Position numbers and translations under genes: made by a program
Shown here: positions 1 through 7,684 of the stretch, piece after piece
Position numbering within the stretch: the first letter of the stretch is position 1
Layout: every line of letters begins with the position of its first letter
DNA from: Terriglobia bacterium
Lineage (GTDB): Bacteria; Acidobacteriota; Terriglobia; Bryobacterales; Bryobacteraceae
Reading direction: 5' to 3'
Length of the DNA: 64,000 bases
NCBI GenBank assembly: GCA_021325175.1
Contig: JAJPHS010000145.1
Span: 62,001 to 126,000, forward strand
The notes under the pieces: generated by a model
Told to the model about the DNA's origin: nothing
The model's input: the letters and a program-made list of their open reading frames with translations, nothing else
The model's database searches: none

Positions 1-524
1 CACGCGCCGGTGCGCGCGATGGCTCCCCACACAGGGAGATGCGTAATTCCGTAAGCCGCCAGCGAAACCAGCGCCGCTCCCATGCCCCACAACGGACCGG
101 CCAAGCCGACGATCGCGCCCTGTTCAACGCTTTTCGCGGCTTCTTTCTGCCAGATCAGCGCGCCGAATCCGGGAATAAACATCGGCGCGGTCGCGGCGAT
201 TCCGAATCGTTTAAGCGCGGCGACATGCCCCATCTCGTGGACGTAAATCGACAAGACGAATCCGGCGGCGAACTCCCATCCCCAGCGCGCCCAGTAGACC
301 CCGAACGATACCAGCATTGATGCGATGGTGCTGAATTTCGTCAGGCCGAGCAGCAGAAGTTTTCCCTTGGTCAGCGCAAGCAGCAGAAATGTTTTGAATT
401 TCCACAACAGCACCGCGAGCGGGCTGGCCTTGCCGAATCGCTTGGCCCAGGGATGCGGATGGCAGCGCGGGCAGTTGGTCTGGCCGACGGCGATGACGGC
501 GCCGCACTGGCTGCAAACGATCAT
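1..524 (-). CDS. M50-family site-2 zinc metalloprotease, N-terminal part (cut by window edge)
   Basis: The reading frame is open to the left edge, so only the first ~174 residues are visible. Translation starts at ATG 524 and opens with a rubredoxin-like zinc ribbon (CSQCG at about residues 4-8, then CPRCH near 18-22). After a hydrophobic stretch comes HEMGH within a membrane helix (codons near 240), the HExxH zinc site of M50 intramembrane proteases. A GLAGPLWGMG segment follows, as in family members. The gene is the last visible one of a minus-strand run that begins with an ECF sigma factor. By family knowledge such enzymes cut transmembrane segments, for instance of anti-sigma factors; that role here is inferred from context. 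The zinc ribbon fused upstream is a known variant of the family. Confidence 0.88.
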   Translation of the reverse strand, partial: MIVCSQCGAVIAVGQTNCPRCHPHPWAKRFGKASPLAVLLWKFKTFLLLALTKGKLLLLGLTKFSTIASMLVSFGVYWARWGWEFAAGFVLSIYVHEMGHVAALKRFGIAATAPMFIPGFGALIWQKEAAKSVEQGAIVGLAGPLWGMGAALVSLAAYGITHLPVWGAIARTGA

Positions 525-606
525 CTGCTGCGATGGTAGCAGACGCCCGGTGTTTTGCTTACAAATTCGCCGCCATTCGTCCTGCCCCGCCGTTTGAATC
601 GACCGG

Positions 607-1368
607 CTATTCCATTCGATCGTCGTCGTTTAGCGATGCCGTGAGGGTTATTTCCTTGTGATCGCGGACGATGGCGAGCGCTATCGGCTTGCCGCGCGAC
701 ATCCGGATGCGGCTCCACAGATCTGCTGGCGTGGCGACCTTCGCATCGCCCACGCGGGTGATCACGTCGCCGGCGCGGACTCCGGCGCGTTCCGCCACCG
801 AACCCTTCGAAACCGAGCGAACCAGAACGCCCCGCTTCACGCCGAAATAATCGGCAAGCTGGCCTTCCAGGGTTTCGCATTCGATCCCCAGCGCGGAGTT
901 GCGCCAGGTCATGAAGCTGCGGGGAATATCGGGCATGCGCAGTTCCATGGGCGGCGTCATCGGCATGGGGGGGATCGCGTACGGCGCCTGCGGCGCGCGG
1001 CGCGCGGCCACGGTGACGCTGACCGTCAGCGGCGAGCCGTCCCGGTAAATTTGCATTTTCACTTCCCGGCCCGCCGGAGTTTCGCGCACCAGACGCGAAA
1101 ACTGCTCGATTCCGGCGACGCGCTCGCCGTTGTATTGCATGACCACGTCGCCAGGTTTCAATCCGGCGCGCTCGGCCGGGCTATCGGGCTCGACGCGGGT
1201 GATCTCGACGCCCGCTTCCTCGGGTAGTTTGAGCGCCTTGGCGCGAGCGCTATCGATCTCCTGCATCATCACGCCGACATAGCTGGTCCCATGAGCCGAA
1301 GAGGGCTGCGGGGATGACTGCGCGGCCAGAATTGCGGCCGCGATGAAAAAAAATATCGCGTTTTTCAT
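607..1368 (-). CDS. Exported protein with two PDZ domains
   Basis: I place the start at ATG 1368, because it gives a clean signal peptide (MKNAIFFFIAAAILAAQ) preceded by GGAAG; the longer frame to 1407 adds a charged leader. The mature protein has one PDZ domain near residues 30-120, with a RAGLKPGDVV signature, a proline/methionine-rich linker, and a second PDZ near 155-245 with RAGVRAGDVI. There is no trypsin-like catalytic domain, so this is not a complete DegP/DegS protease. It lies 43 bp after the DUF4097 gene and 82 bp before the site-2 protease gene on the same strand. A role as periplasmic peptide sensor for that protease is inference. Confidence 0.85.
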   Translation of the reverse strand: MKNAIFFFIAAAILAAQSSPQPSSAHGTSYVGVMMQEIDSARAKALKLPEEAGVEITRVEPDSPAERAGLKPGDVVMQYNGERVAGIEQFSRLVRETPAGREVKMQIYRDGSPLTVSVTVAARRAPQAPYAIPPMPMTPPMELRMPDIPRSFMTWRNSALGIECETLEGQLADYFGVKRGVLVRSVSKGSVAERAGVRAGDVITRVGDAKVATPADLWSRIRMSRGKPIALAIVRDHKEITLTASLNDDDRME

Positions 1369-1411
1369 GGCAACTTCCACGGCAAGCCGCGGCGCCTGCC
1401 GCTCCACTCAC

Positions 1412-2569
1412 TTACTTCTTTTTCAAATAAATCACTCCACCGGAGGTATCCAGCATCAGGACCGGACCGCCGCCGTTAATTGCGCCCTCAAAGACCGCCG
1501 CCTGGCGGAGGCTTGCCGGACGGGCGCGCAGCTCGGAAAAGTCGGAAAAGATGCGAGGGCTCGCCCCCGAATCGTTCCGGGCCACAACCGACAACGCCAG
1601 ATTGGATGGAATCAATACCGTAATGTCGCCCGAGCCGGCCAGCAGCGACGAATTGTTTAGGCGCGATCCTGACAACAGCTCGGCCAGAATGCTGCCCATC
1701 GCCGTTTCGATCTTCAAGGGGCCGGCGGAGGCTTTGACGCGAACCATTCCGGCGGCCGACTGGCAGTTGGCGCCGCTGGCTCCGCCGACGTCGATGGCGC
1801 CGCCCCGCGTATCGGCCAGAACGGCGCCGGCCGCGCGCACGATCTGGATGGTTCCCTCGCCCGTGTGCGCCTCCACCGATGAGCCGGCGCGATCCACTTC
1901 GATATTGCCGCCTTCGGTGGAGAGCGTGAGCGGTCCGCCGGCGTCGCGCACCTGAATTTCGCCGCCGGCGGTGCGGCAGACGGTCTCTCGCGCGGCGCTA
2001 TCGATGAGGATCGATCCGGCCGCGGAGATGCATCGCGCGGGCCCTCCGACGCGCCCCAGGCGAATCTCGCCTCCGCCCGTGTTGGCCTCCACGCCGCCGC
2101 CGATGCGATCGCAGTGGACCTGCCCGGCCGCCGTATCGACATGCACGGAGCCGTCAAGATCGTAAGCCTCGACGTCGCCGATCTGCGTGCTGATCAGCAG
2201 CGAGCCGATGCGCCGGGGCACGTTCAGATTCCACTCGACGGCCACGGGTTCGGCGGACATGGGCAGAAGCGTCAGGGTCATCGCGGCGTCGCGGCGCATC
2301 ATGGTCGCGATCACCTTGCCGAAAAGCCGCTGCGCGTTCTCAAGCGTTCGCGCCCGGACGCGTTCGGTGAGCATATAGCCGACGCGGTCCCCGCCCGCGC
2401 CGCGGACGATGACGTGGCCGCGCGTGATCAGGCGAAGCGTCGCGCCCGGCGGCGAAACAAATTCGCCGGAATATGTTTTTACCCAGTGGGACGGCTGCTC
2501 CTCCACGACCCTGGCTTCCTGCGCCAGCAGCGATCCGGCCAACGCCACGATGCATGCGCCGAGCATCAA
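1412..2569 (-). CDS. DUF4097-type secreted beta-helix/adhesin-like protein
   Basis: This 385-residue protein begins with a signal peptide (MMLGACIVALAGSLLAQ). Its body is a run of short repeats rich in Gly, Ala and beta-branched residues, of the form 'GGxIxVxxAGG', from about residue 130 to 330. This is the pattern of DUF4097 proteins, which are predicted right-handed beta-helices. Its start overlaps the anti-sigma gene stop by 4 bp (ATGA), so the two are translationally coupled. In acidobacteria and Bacteroidetes DUF4097 genes often sit beside ECF sigma/anti-sigma pairs. The molecular function is not known; a surface or periplasmic sensing role is a guess from position. Confidence 0.8.
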   Translation of the reverse strand: MMLGACIVALAGSLLAQEARVVEEQPSHWVKTYSGEFVSPPGATLRLITRGHVIVRGAGGDRVGYMLTERVRARTLENAQRLFGKVIATMMRRDAAMTLTLLPMSAEPVAVEWNLNVPRRIGSLLISTQIGDVEAYDLDGSVHVDTAAGQVHCDRIGGGVEANTGGGEIRLGRVGGPARCISAAGSILIDSAARETVCRTAGGEIQVRDAGGPLTLSTEGGNIEVDRAGSSVEAHTGEGTIQIVRAAGAVLADTRGGAIDVGGASGANCQSAAGMVRVKASAGPLKIETAMGSILAELLSGSRLNNSSLLAGSGDITVLIPSNLALSVVARNDSGASPRIFSDFSELRARPASLRQAAVFEGAINGGGPVLMLDTSGGVIYLKKK

Positions 2570-3468
2570 TACGTCTCCGCTGAGGCGTTCACCGCGCGCA
2601 GCACGCGCAGGCAGCGCTCCCGGACATATCCCAACTGCTCGCCGCGAACCATCAGTTCCTGTAGCGTGCCGACCACTTCCCGGTCCACGTCGCCGTGGGT
2701 TAAAAGATCGATCGCCTTGGTGCGCAGCCCCGGATTGGAATCGCCCAACAGCACGACGGTAAGGGCGTTGCGCACTTCCGGATCGGCGGCGTAAGGCGCC
2801 AGGCCGCTCATCGCTTTTTCGCGCACGCCCGCGTTGCCATCGTGCTCCAGCGCGTAGATCAGCGCGCCGCGGACGTCGGCCGAGGCGGCCTGAGCGTTCA
2901 AAATTCCCAGCGTCTCCGCGCGCAGGCCCGGATCGGAGGGGTCTTTCGCGGCGGCCAGCAGCAGGCCGCGAATCGGCGCCTCGTCGAGTTTGCCGGAAAT
3001 GACGCGCTGCCGCGTCACATCGACAACAATCTGCACGCGGCCCGCGCCCGCCGGCTCGACGTAGCGCACGCGCTCGTCGCCCGCCGCCGAGGCGGCGTTA
3101 AAATTTCCATTCAGATTGGCGTAGGGAAGAATGCGCGCGGCGAAGAATCCCATCGCCACCAGCGTCAGCGCGCCAACCGGCCGCAGGAAGCCGGATTGGG
3201 GAAGGAGGCGCTCCCACCATGGCGCGCGGGGCGGCGCGGCTTCCATGAGCCGCATGCGCAGGTCGTCGCGGCACCGCCTCAGCAGCGAGGGCGACGGCTC
3301 GATCTCGATTGCGCCGAAGGCGGCGTGCAGCGCTTTTTCGCGCTCCAGCGCCGCGCGGCACTCGGCGCAGCGATCCAGATGCGCTTCCACTTTTTCCTCG
3401 TGATCGAAGGAAAGCTCGCCGTATAAAAGCAGCGCGAATTGTTCGCGCGACCAATTGCACTCCGTCAT
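2566..3468 (-). CDS. Membrane anti-sigma factor: zinc-finger ZAS domain plus HEAT-like repeats
   Basis: The N-terminus carries a zf-HC2/ZAS motif, H30-x3-C34-x2-C37, which in this class binds the cognate ECF sigma factor in the cytoplasm. One membrane helix follows at about residues 94-113. The C-terminal ~110 residues form three or four HEAT-like helical repeats (for example VREKAMSGLAPYAADPEVRN), which would face the periplasm. It overlaps the sigma gene upstream and the DUF4097 gene downstream by 4 bp each (ATGA), a strong sign of a coupled operon. The HEAT-like extension is an uncommon sensory domain for an anti-sigma factor and could bind a protein partner; the ligand is unknown. Confidence 0.88.
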   Translation of the reverse strand: MTECNWSREQFALLLYGELSFDHEEKVEAHLDRCAECRAALEREKALHAAFGAIEIEPSPSLLRRCRDDLRMRLMEAAPPRAPWWERLLPQSGFLRPVGALTLVAMGFFAARILPYANLNGNFNAASAAGDERVRYVEPAGAGRVQIVVDVTRQRVISGKLDEAPIRGLLLAAAKDPSDPGLRAETLGILNAQAASADVRGALIYALEHDGNAGVREKAMSGLAPYAADPEVRNALTVVLLGDSNPGLRTKAIDLLTHGDVDREVVGTLQELMVRGEQLGYVRERCLRVLRAVNASAETY

Positions 3469-4085
3469 ATGAAATCTCCCAAAGCAGCCCGCATTTTCTG
3501 CGTGGCGCGAAACAGGCAGTTTTTCGCGGCTTCTTCCGAGGTCCCCAAAACTTCCCCGATTTTTCGCAGCCGCAAGCCCTGATAGTGTCGCAGCTCAAAG
3601 ACCACGCGCTCGCGCGGCGTCAGCTCCCCCAGCACTTCCTTGATTTTCCGCCGCAACTGGCCGCTGAACAGATAACGCTGCGGATCGCCGTCCACCCTTT
3701 CCTCCGGCACCGCGTCCATCCGGTCCATGGGCCCTTCGGCGGTGGCGAGCACGGTCGGCTCCTCCTTGCGAACCTTTCGTTTCCGCATCTGATCCAGGCA
3801 CAGATTGGTCACGATCCGGAACAGCCAGGTATGAAAGCTGCAATCGAAGCGGAACGCGTGCAGGTTGCGATACACCCGTAGAAAAGCTTCCTGATAAACA
3901 TCGTGCGCGTCTTCGGGCGATCGCAGAAGGTTCATGGCGAGCCTGAGCACACCCTGGTCGTAGGCGCGGACGAGCTGCTCGAAGGCGGCGTGATCGCCAT
4001 CCTGAGCCGCCCGGATCAGCGCCGCTTCGTCCAGCTCAAGGGACGGTTTTGAGGCCAAGGCGGCTCCACTCTTCCGGGGCAACAC
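3465..4085 (-). CDS. ECF-family RNA polymerase sigma factor
   Basis: The 206-residue protein has the two conserved sigma-70 parts and nothing more, which defines the ECF group. Region 2 spans about residues 22-95 (DAHDVYQEAFLRVYRNL, then FHTWLFRIVTNLCLDQMRKR). Region 4 spans about 150-200 (LTPRERVVFELRHYQGL with a helix-turn-helix and a C-terminal RATQKMRAAL). The start is GTG at 4085. It is the first gene of a five-gene minus-strand run and overlaps the anti-sigma gene by 4 bp. By family knowledge it directs transcription of an envelope or stress regulon and probably its own operon. I could not find a convincing GGAAC-type -35 upstream. Confidence 0.95.
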   Translation of the reverse strand: MLPRKSGAALASKPSLELDEAALIRAAQDGDHAAFEQLVRAYDQGVLRLAMNLLRSPEDAHDVYQEAFLRVYRNLHAFRFDCSFHTWLFRIVTNLCLDQMRKRKVRKEEPTVLATAEGPMDRMDAVPEERVDGDPQRYLFSGQLRRKIKEVLGELTPRERVVFELRHYQGLRLRKIGEVLGTSEEAAKNCLFRATQKMRAALGDFI

Positions 4086-4128
4086 TAATTAGGACGGCAG
4101 GGTCGGGAAAAGGTAACGGACAACATGA

Positions 4129-4158
4129 TTGGTCGATGCCGAGGGGCTATGGTATACT
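4129..4158 (+). promoter_or_regulatory. Probable sigma-70 promoter of the PD40 propeller gene
   Basis: TTGGTC at 4129-4134 and TATACT at 4153-4158 are separated by 18 bp. The -10 box ends 9 bases before the chosen ATG at 4168, so the transcript would begin within a few bases of the start codon (leaderless or nearly so). No purine-rich ribosome binding site is visible. Confidence 0.5.
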
Positions 4159-4167
4159 CGCGCAGCC

Positions 4168-5913
4168 ATGAAGATCCTGCTCCTGCTCTGCCTTCTGGGC
4201 TGGGACGCGGCCAGCGCCGCCGATCCCGCCCGCTTGCTGTTTACGCGGATCGGGCCGGCGCAGACGGGTTTGTTCGTTGCGAATGCGGACGGCACAGGCG
4301 AGCGCCCGCTTCTGCCCGCCAACGGTCTCGACTATAATCCCTCCTTTTCGGCGGACGGCAAGTGGGTTGTGTTCACGTCCGAACGAGCCGGTTCCGCCGA
4401 CATTTACCGGGTGCATGCCGACGGCAGCGGGCTCGAACGGCTCACCGATGACCCTGCTTTCGACGATCAGGCGGCGCTGTCGCCCGAGGGATCGGAGCTC
4501 GCGTTTGTCTCCTCGCGCGAAGGCGGCTTTGCCAATATCTGGGTTCAGGATCTGTCGAGCGGGCGCGCGAGGCCGATCGCGAAGACGAACGCGGGCAGCT
4601 TTCGGCCGAGCTGGTCGCCGGACGGCAGGTGGATCGCTTTTACTTCGGATCGCGACACCCACCGCGCCAGATGGGATGGCGGATGGGAGTTTCTTCAATC
4701 GACCGGCCTGTATGTGGTTCGCGCCGACGGAACTTCGCTGCGGCGGCTGACCGGGCCGGGCGGCTACGCCGGCTCCCCGCGTTGGAGCGCGGACGGGCGG
4801 CGAATCCTCTTTTACCGGTCGACGCCGAAAGATGTCTATCCGGGGCGGCTTGGACGCAACCGGCCGGCGGTATCGCAGATCGTCTCGATTGAAGTGGAGT
4901 CGGGCGCCGTGCGCGAATATACTTCAGGACCGGGGCTGAAAGTCGCGCCGCAGTGGCTGCCCGGCGGCGAAATCGGGTATCTGCGCAAGTTCGGCGAAGA
5001 CAAAGGACTCGCGTTTGCGTCCGGCAAGAGCGCGGCGCATGGAATCATGCAGAATCCGTCGTGGTCGGCCGATGGCAAGATGGTGGTGTACCACAAACGG
5101 ACCGGCGATAAGCCGGCGTCGGGAATGACTCCGGCGTTCAGCCGCGATCCCGGCTTTTCGCTGTATCGCACCGGCGATTTTCCTTCGTGGTCGCCCGCCG
5201 GAGACCGCTTCGTCGTGTCGATCGAACCGGGCCTCCAGATGTTCGATGCAAAGGGCGGAAATGGCCGAATTATTTACGACAGCAAAGGCCCGCAGGTGGC
5301 GTTCCCGAGCTGGTCGCCGGACGGGAAAACCATCGCCTTCGGGGTCGGCTCCTATTTTAGCGGCCACGCCAAGCCGGCCGTGATCGCGATGGTGAATGCG
5401 GACGGAACAGGGTTCCGGAAGGTAACCGAGGGACCAGGCAATGCCGGCTTTCCAAGTTGGTCACCGGATGGAAAGCGGATCGTTTTCCGGGTGGCCGGGT
5501 CCGAGCAGGGTCTGCGGATCGTGGATCTGGAAAACGGCAACGTCACCAAGCTCACCACGGAATACGACAATTTTCCCGCATGGTCGCCGAAAGGGGATCT
5601 CATCGAATTCACCAGCTTCCGCGACGGCGATTTTGAGATTTATACCATCCGGCCGGACGGCTCCGGCGCGCGCCGGCTGACACAGACGGGCGGTAACGAC
5701 GCGCACGGAATCTGGTCGCCGGACGGGCAGTGGATCGTTTTCAGCAGCTCCCGTCTGGGATGGAAGGACGAAGCGTTCGTCCTCGACAGCGGACCGCAGC
5801 CTTATGGCGAATTATTCGCGATGCACCCCGATGGAAGCGGGCTCCGGCAGTTGACGGACAATCAATGGGAAGATGCGCTTCCCGCGTTTCAGCCGCGCAT
5901 GGCGATTCGCTGA
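4168..5913 (+). CDS. Secreted TolB-like PD40 beta-propeller protein
   Basis: I choose ATG 4168 because it gives a signal peptide (MKILLLLCLLGWDAASAA); an upstream in-frame ATG at 4129 would overlie the promoter. The 581-residue protein consists almost entirely of repeats with the PD40 signature 'PSWSPDGK.IAF', at least eight copies, which fold as one or two beta-propellers as in TolB. There is no peptidase domain and no TolB N-terminal domain, so it is not TolB proper nor a prolyl oligopeptidase. Family members bind proteins or polymers in the periplasm or outside. It stands alone, divergent from the sigma operon and convergent with rpsA. Confidence 0.82.
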   Translation: MKILLLLCLLGWDAASAADPARLLFTRIGPAQTGLFVANADGTGERPLLPANGLDYNPSFSADGKWVVFTSERAGSADIYRVHADGSGLERLTDDPAFDDQAALSPEGSELAFVSSREGGFANIWVQDLSSGRARPIAKTNAGSFRPSWSPDGRWIAFTSDRDTHRARWDGGWEFLQSTGLYVVRADGTSLRRLTGPGGYAGSPRWSADGRRILFYRSTPKDVYPGRLGRNRPAVSQIVSIEVESGAVREYTSGPGLKVAPQWLPGGEIGYLRKFGEDKGLAFASGKSAAHGIMQNPSWSADGKMVVYHKRTGDKPASGMTPAFSRDPGFSLYRTGDFPSWSPAGDRFVVSIEPGLQMFDAKGGNGRIIYDSKGPQVAFPSWSPDGKTIAFGVGSYFSGHAKPAVIAMVNADGTGFRKVTEGPGNAGFPSWSPDGKRIVFRVAGSEQGLRIVDLENGNVTKLTTEYDNFPAWSPKGDLIEFTSFRDGDFEIYTIRPDGSGARRLTQTGGNDAHGIWSPDGQWIVFSSSRLGWKDEAFVLDSGPQPYGELFAMHPDGSGLRQLTDNQWEDALPAFQPRMAIR

Positions 5914-5916
5914 AGC

Positions 5917-6354
5917 TTAGGCTAAATCCAATTCGATCTTTTTCTGCCCCGGATCGATCGCGGCGATGCGAAAACTGCGGACCTGTCCGGCCTTCGGCGC
6001 CTCGGAAGCCGACTGCGTCCCCGCACCCGCTTTCCACTTGGCGGCGAGCATCGCGCCCAGCGCCGACACATCCGCCTTGCCCGGCGCCGCGGTACTCTCT
6101 GGCCCTCTTTGCTCGGTGAGTTTGCATGTCGCAAACACACCTTCGCCCAGCTCCACCTTGGCGCGATTGCCGGAGACGTCGACGATGCGGCCGCTGACCG
6201 AATCGCCGGGTTTGTGCTCGGCGATGTATTCATCGATGCTGGTCGGCTCCAGTTGCTTGATCCCCAGCCGGATGCGGCGGCGTTCTTTATCCGCTTCGAG
6301 CACCTGCGCCTTCACCCGCTCGCCGACCTTCAACGCTTCGTTGGGATGATTCAA
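5917..6354 (-). CDS. rpsA: Ribosomal protein S1, C-terminal fragment after an in-frame stop
   Basis: This frame is the continuation of the S1 gene in the same reading frame after a single TAA at 6361-6363. It holds the second half of the fifth S1 RNA-binding domain (NHPNEALKVGERVKAQVL, ending RIRLGIKQL) and a divergent sixth domain ending ELDLA. Its only visible initiator is TTG 6354, which corresponds to an ordinary leucine codon in S1, and no good ribosome binding site precedes it. I therefore read it as the detached tail of one gene rather than a separate gene. Joined to the upstream part the protein would be about 551 residues, close to the usual S1 length. Confidence 0.8.
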   Translation of the reverse strand: MNHPNEALKVGERVKAQVLEADKERRRIRLGIKQLEPTSIDEYIAEHKPGDSVSGRIVDVSGNRAKVELGEGVFATCKLTEQRGPESTAAPGKADVSALGAMLAAKWKAGAGTQSASEAPKAGQVRSFRIAAIDPGQKKIELDLA

Positions 6355-6360
6355 CCGCTT

Positions 6361-7572
6361 TTACCGGCTGATGTCGCCGATGTGGATCATGCCTTCGACG
6401 CCTTCGCCCAGATCGACGAACGCGCCGAATTTTGCGAGGCTCGTCACCGCCGCTTCGACCACCGCGCCCACCGGATACTTCTTCACCGCCTCTTCCCACG
6501 GATCGCCAAGCGCCTGCTTCAATCCCAGGGCGATGCGCTTCTCCGCCGGATTGACGCCGAGCACTACCACCTCAACCATGTCGCCCACTTTCACAATGTT
6601 TTCGGGCTTGACGTTTTTCCGCGTCCACGACATTTCCGAAACGTGAATCAATCCCTCGATCCCCGGCTCCAGTTCAACGAACGCGCCGAAATCGGCGACT
6701 CGCGTGACTTTTCCCTTGACCCGCGCGCCCTGCGGATATTTTTGAGCAGTCAGACTCCACGGGTCCGGACCCAGTTGCTTTAATCCCAGCGCGATTTTGC
6801 GAGTTTCGCGATTAATCTTGAGGATTTTCACCTCGATCGACTCGCCTGGCGCGACCAGGTCGGATGGTTTGATGCCGCGCTGGTAGGACATATCGGAGAC
6901 GTGAAGCAATCCATCCACGCCGCCCAAGTCGATAAACGCGCCGAAATCCGTCACCATGCGCACCGTGCCGCGGACCACGTCGCCTTCCTGAAGCCGCGCG
7001 AACGCTTCTTCCCTGGCCTGCTTCTCGCGTTCCTCCAGCACGACGCGGCGATCGACCACCACGTCCTCCGACGCCGTATCGAGCTTGATGATCCGGCACT
7101 CGATCGGCTGGCCGACCAGTTTTTCCATCTCCGCCTGATCGCGCGCGCCGCTGCGTGATGCGGGCATGAACGCGCGCACGCCGACATCGACCCGCAGCCC
7201 GCCCTTCACCACTTCGAGCACCGTGCCGCCGATCGTTTTCTTGCTCGCGTAGGCGGCTTCAAGGCCGCTCCAGTCGCGCGGCGTCTCGATCTTGATGGTC
7301 GAGAGCGTGTAGTTGCCCTGCTCGTCGCGCCCGCGGATGGAAACCAGCAGCTTGTCGCCGGCTTTCAGCGGATGCGCCGGATCGGGCGCGAGCACGCCGT
7401 CCATTTTGCGGCCGATATCGACGAAGACGGCGTCGGAGCTAACCGAGACGACCGTTCCTTCCACCGCCTCGCCCCCGTGCTGGTGCGAATGTTCGAATTC
7501 AGAAAGAATTTCGCCGAAAGAGGATTCCGTAGACGTGGATTCGGCCGGATCGCTGAGATTGGACTGGCTCAT
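6361..7572 (-). CDS. rpsA: 30S ribosomal protein S1, N-terminal part ending at a premature stop
   Basis: The 403-residue product contains S1 domains 1 and 2 (ribosome-docking type) and domains 3 and 4 (DFGAFIDLGGVDGLLHVSDMS; DFGAFVELEPGIEGLIHVSEMS). It breaks off inside domain 5 just after GMIHIGDISR, where codon TAA 6363-6361 replaces what is probably GAA (Glu) in relatives. The frame is unbroken on both sides of the stop. S1 binds mRNA on the 30S subunit and is usually essential, although its last domains are dispensable in some bacteria. A one-base sequencing or assembly error, a true nonsense mutation, or readthrough would all fit. It is divergent from the sensor kinase gene. Confidence 0.9.
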   Translation of the reverse strand: MSQSNLSDPAESTSTESSFGEILSEFEHSHQHGGEAVEGTVVSVSSDAVFVDIGRKMDGVLAPDPAHPLKAGDKLLVSIRGRDEQGNYTLSTIKIETPRDWSGLEAAYASKKTIGGTVLEVVKGGLRVDVGVRAFMPASRSGARDQAEMEKLVGQPIECRIIKLDTASEDVVVDRRVVLEEREKQAREEAFARLQEGDVVRGTVRMVTDFGAFIDLGGVDGLLHVSDMSYQRGIKPSDLVAPGESIEVKILKINRETRKIALGLKQLGPDPWSLTAQKYPQGARVKGKVTRVADFGAFVELEPGIEGLIHVSEMSWTRKNVKPENIVKVGDMVEVVVLGVNPAEKRIALGLKQALGDPWEEAVKKYPVGAVVEAAVTSLAKFGAFVDLGEGVEGMIHIGDISR

Positions 7573-7684
7573 TTGAGGAAAAACCGTGGTGTGTCTTTAT
7601 TGTGTCACATCCGGCGCGCGCCGGATGTGGCCTCCGCGCCGCCCGGTTCGCCCCTCCCGCATCTCCAAATTATATGATTGGGAC

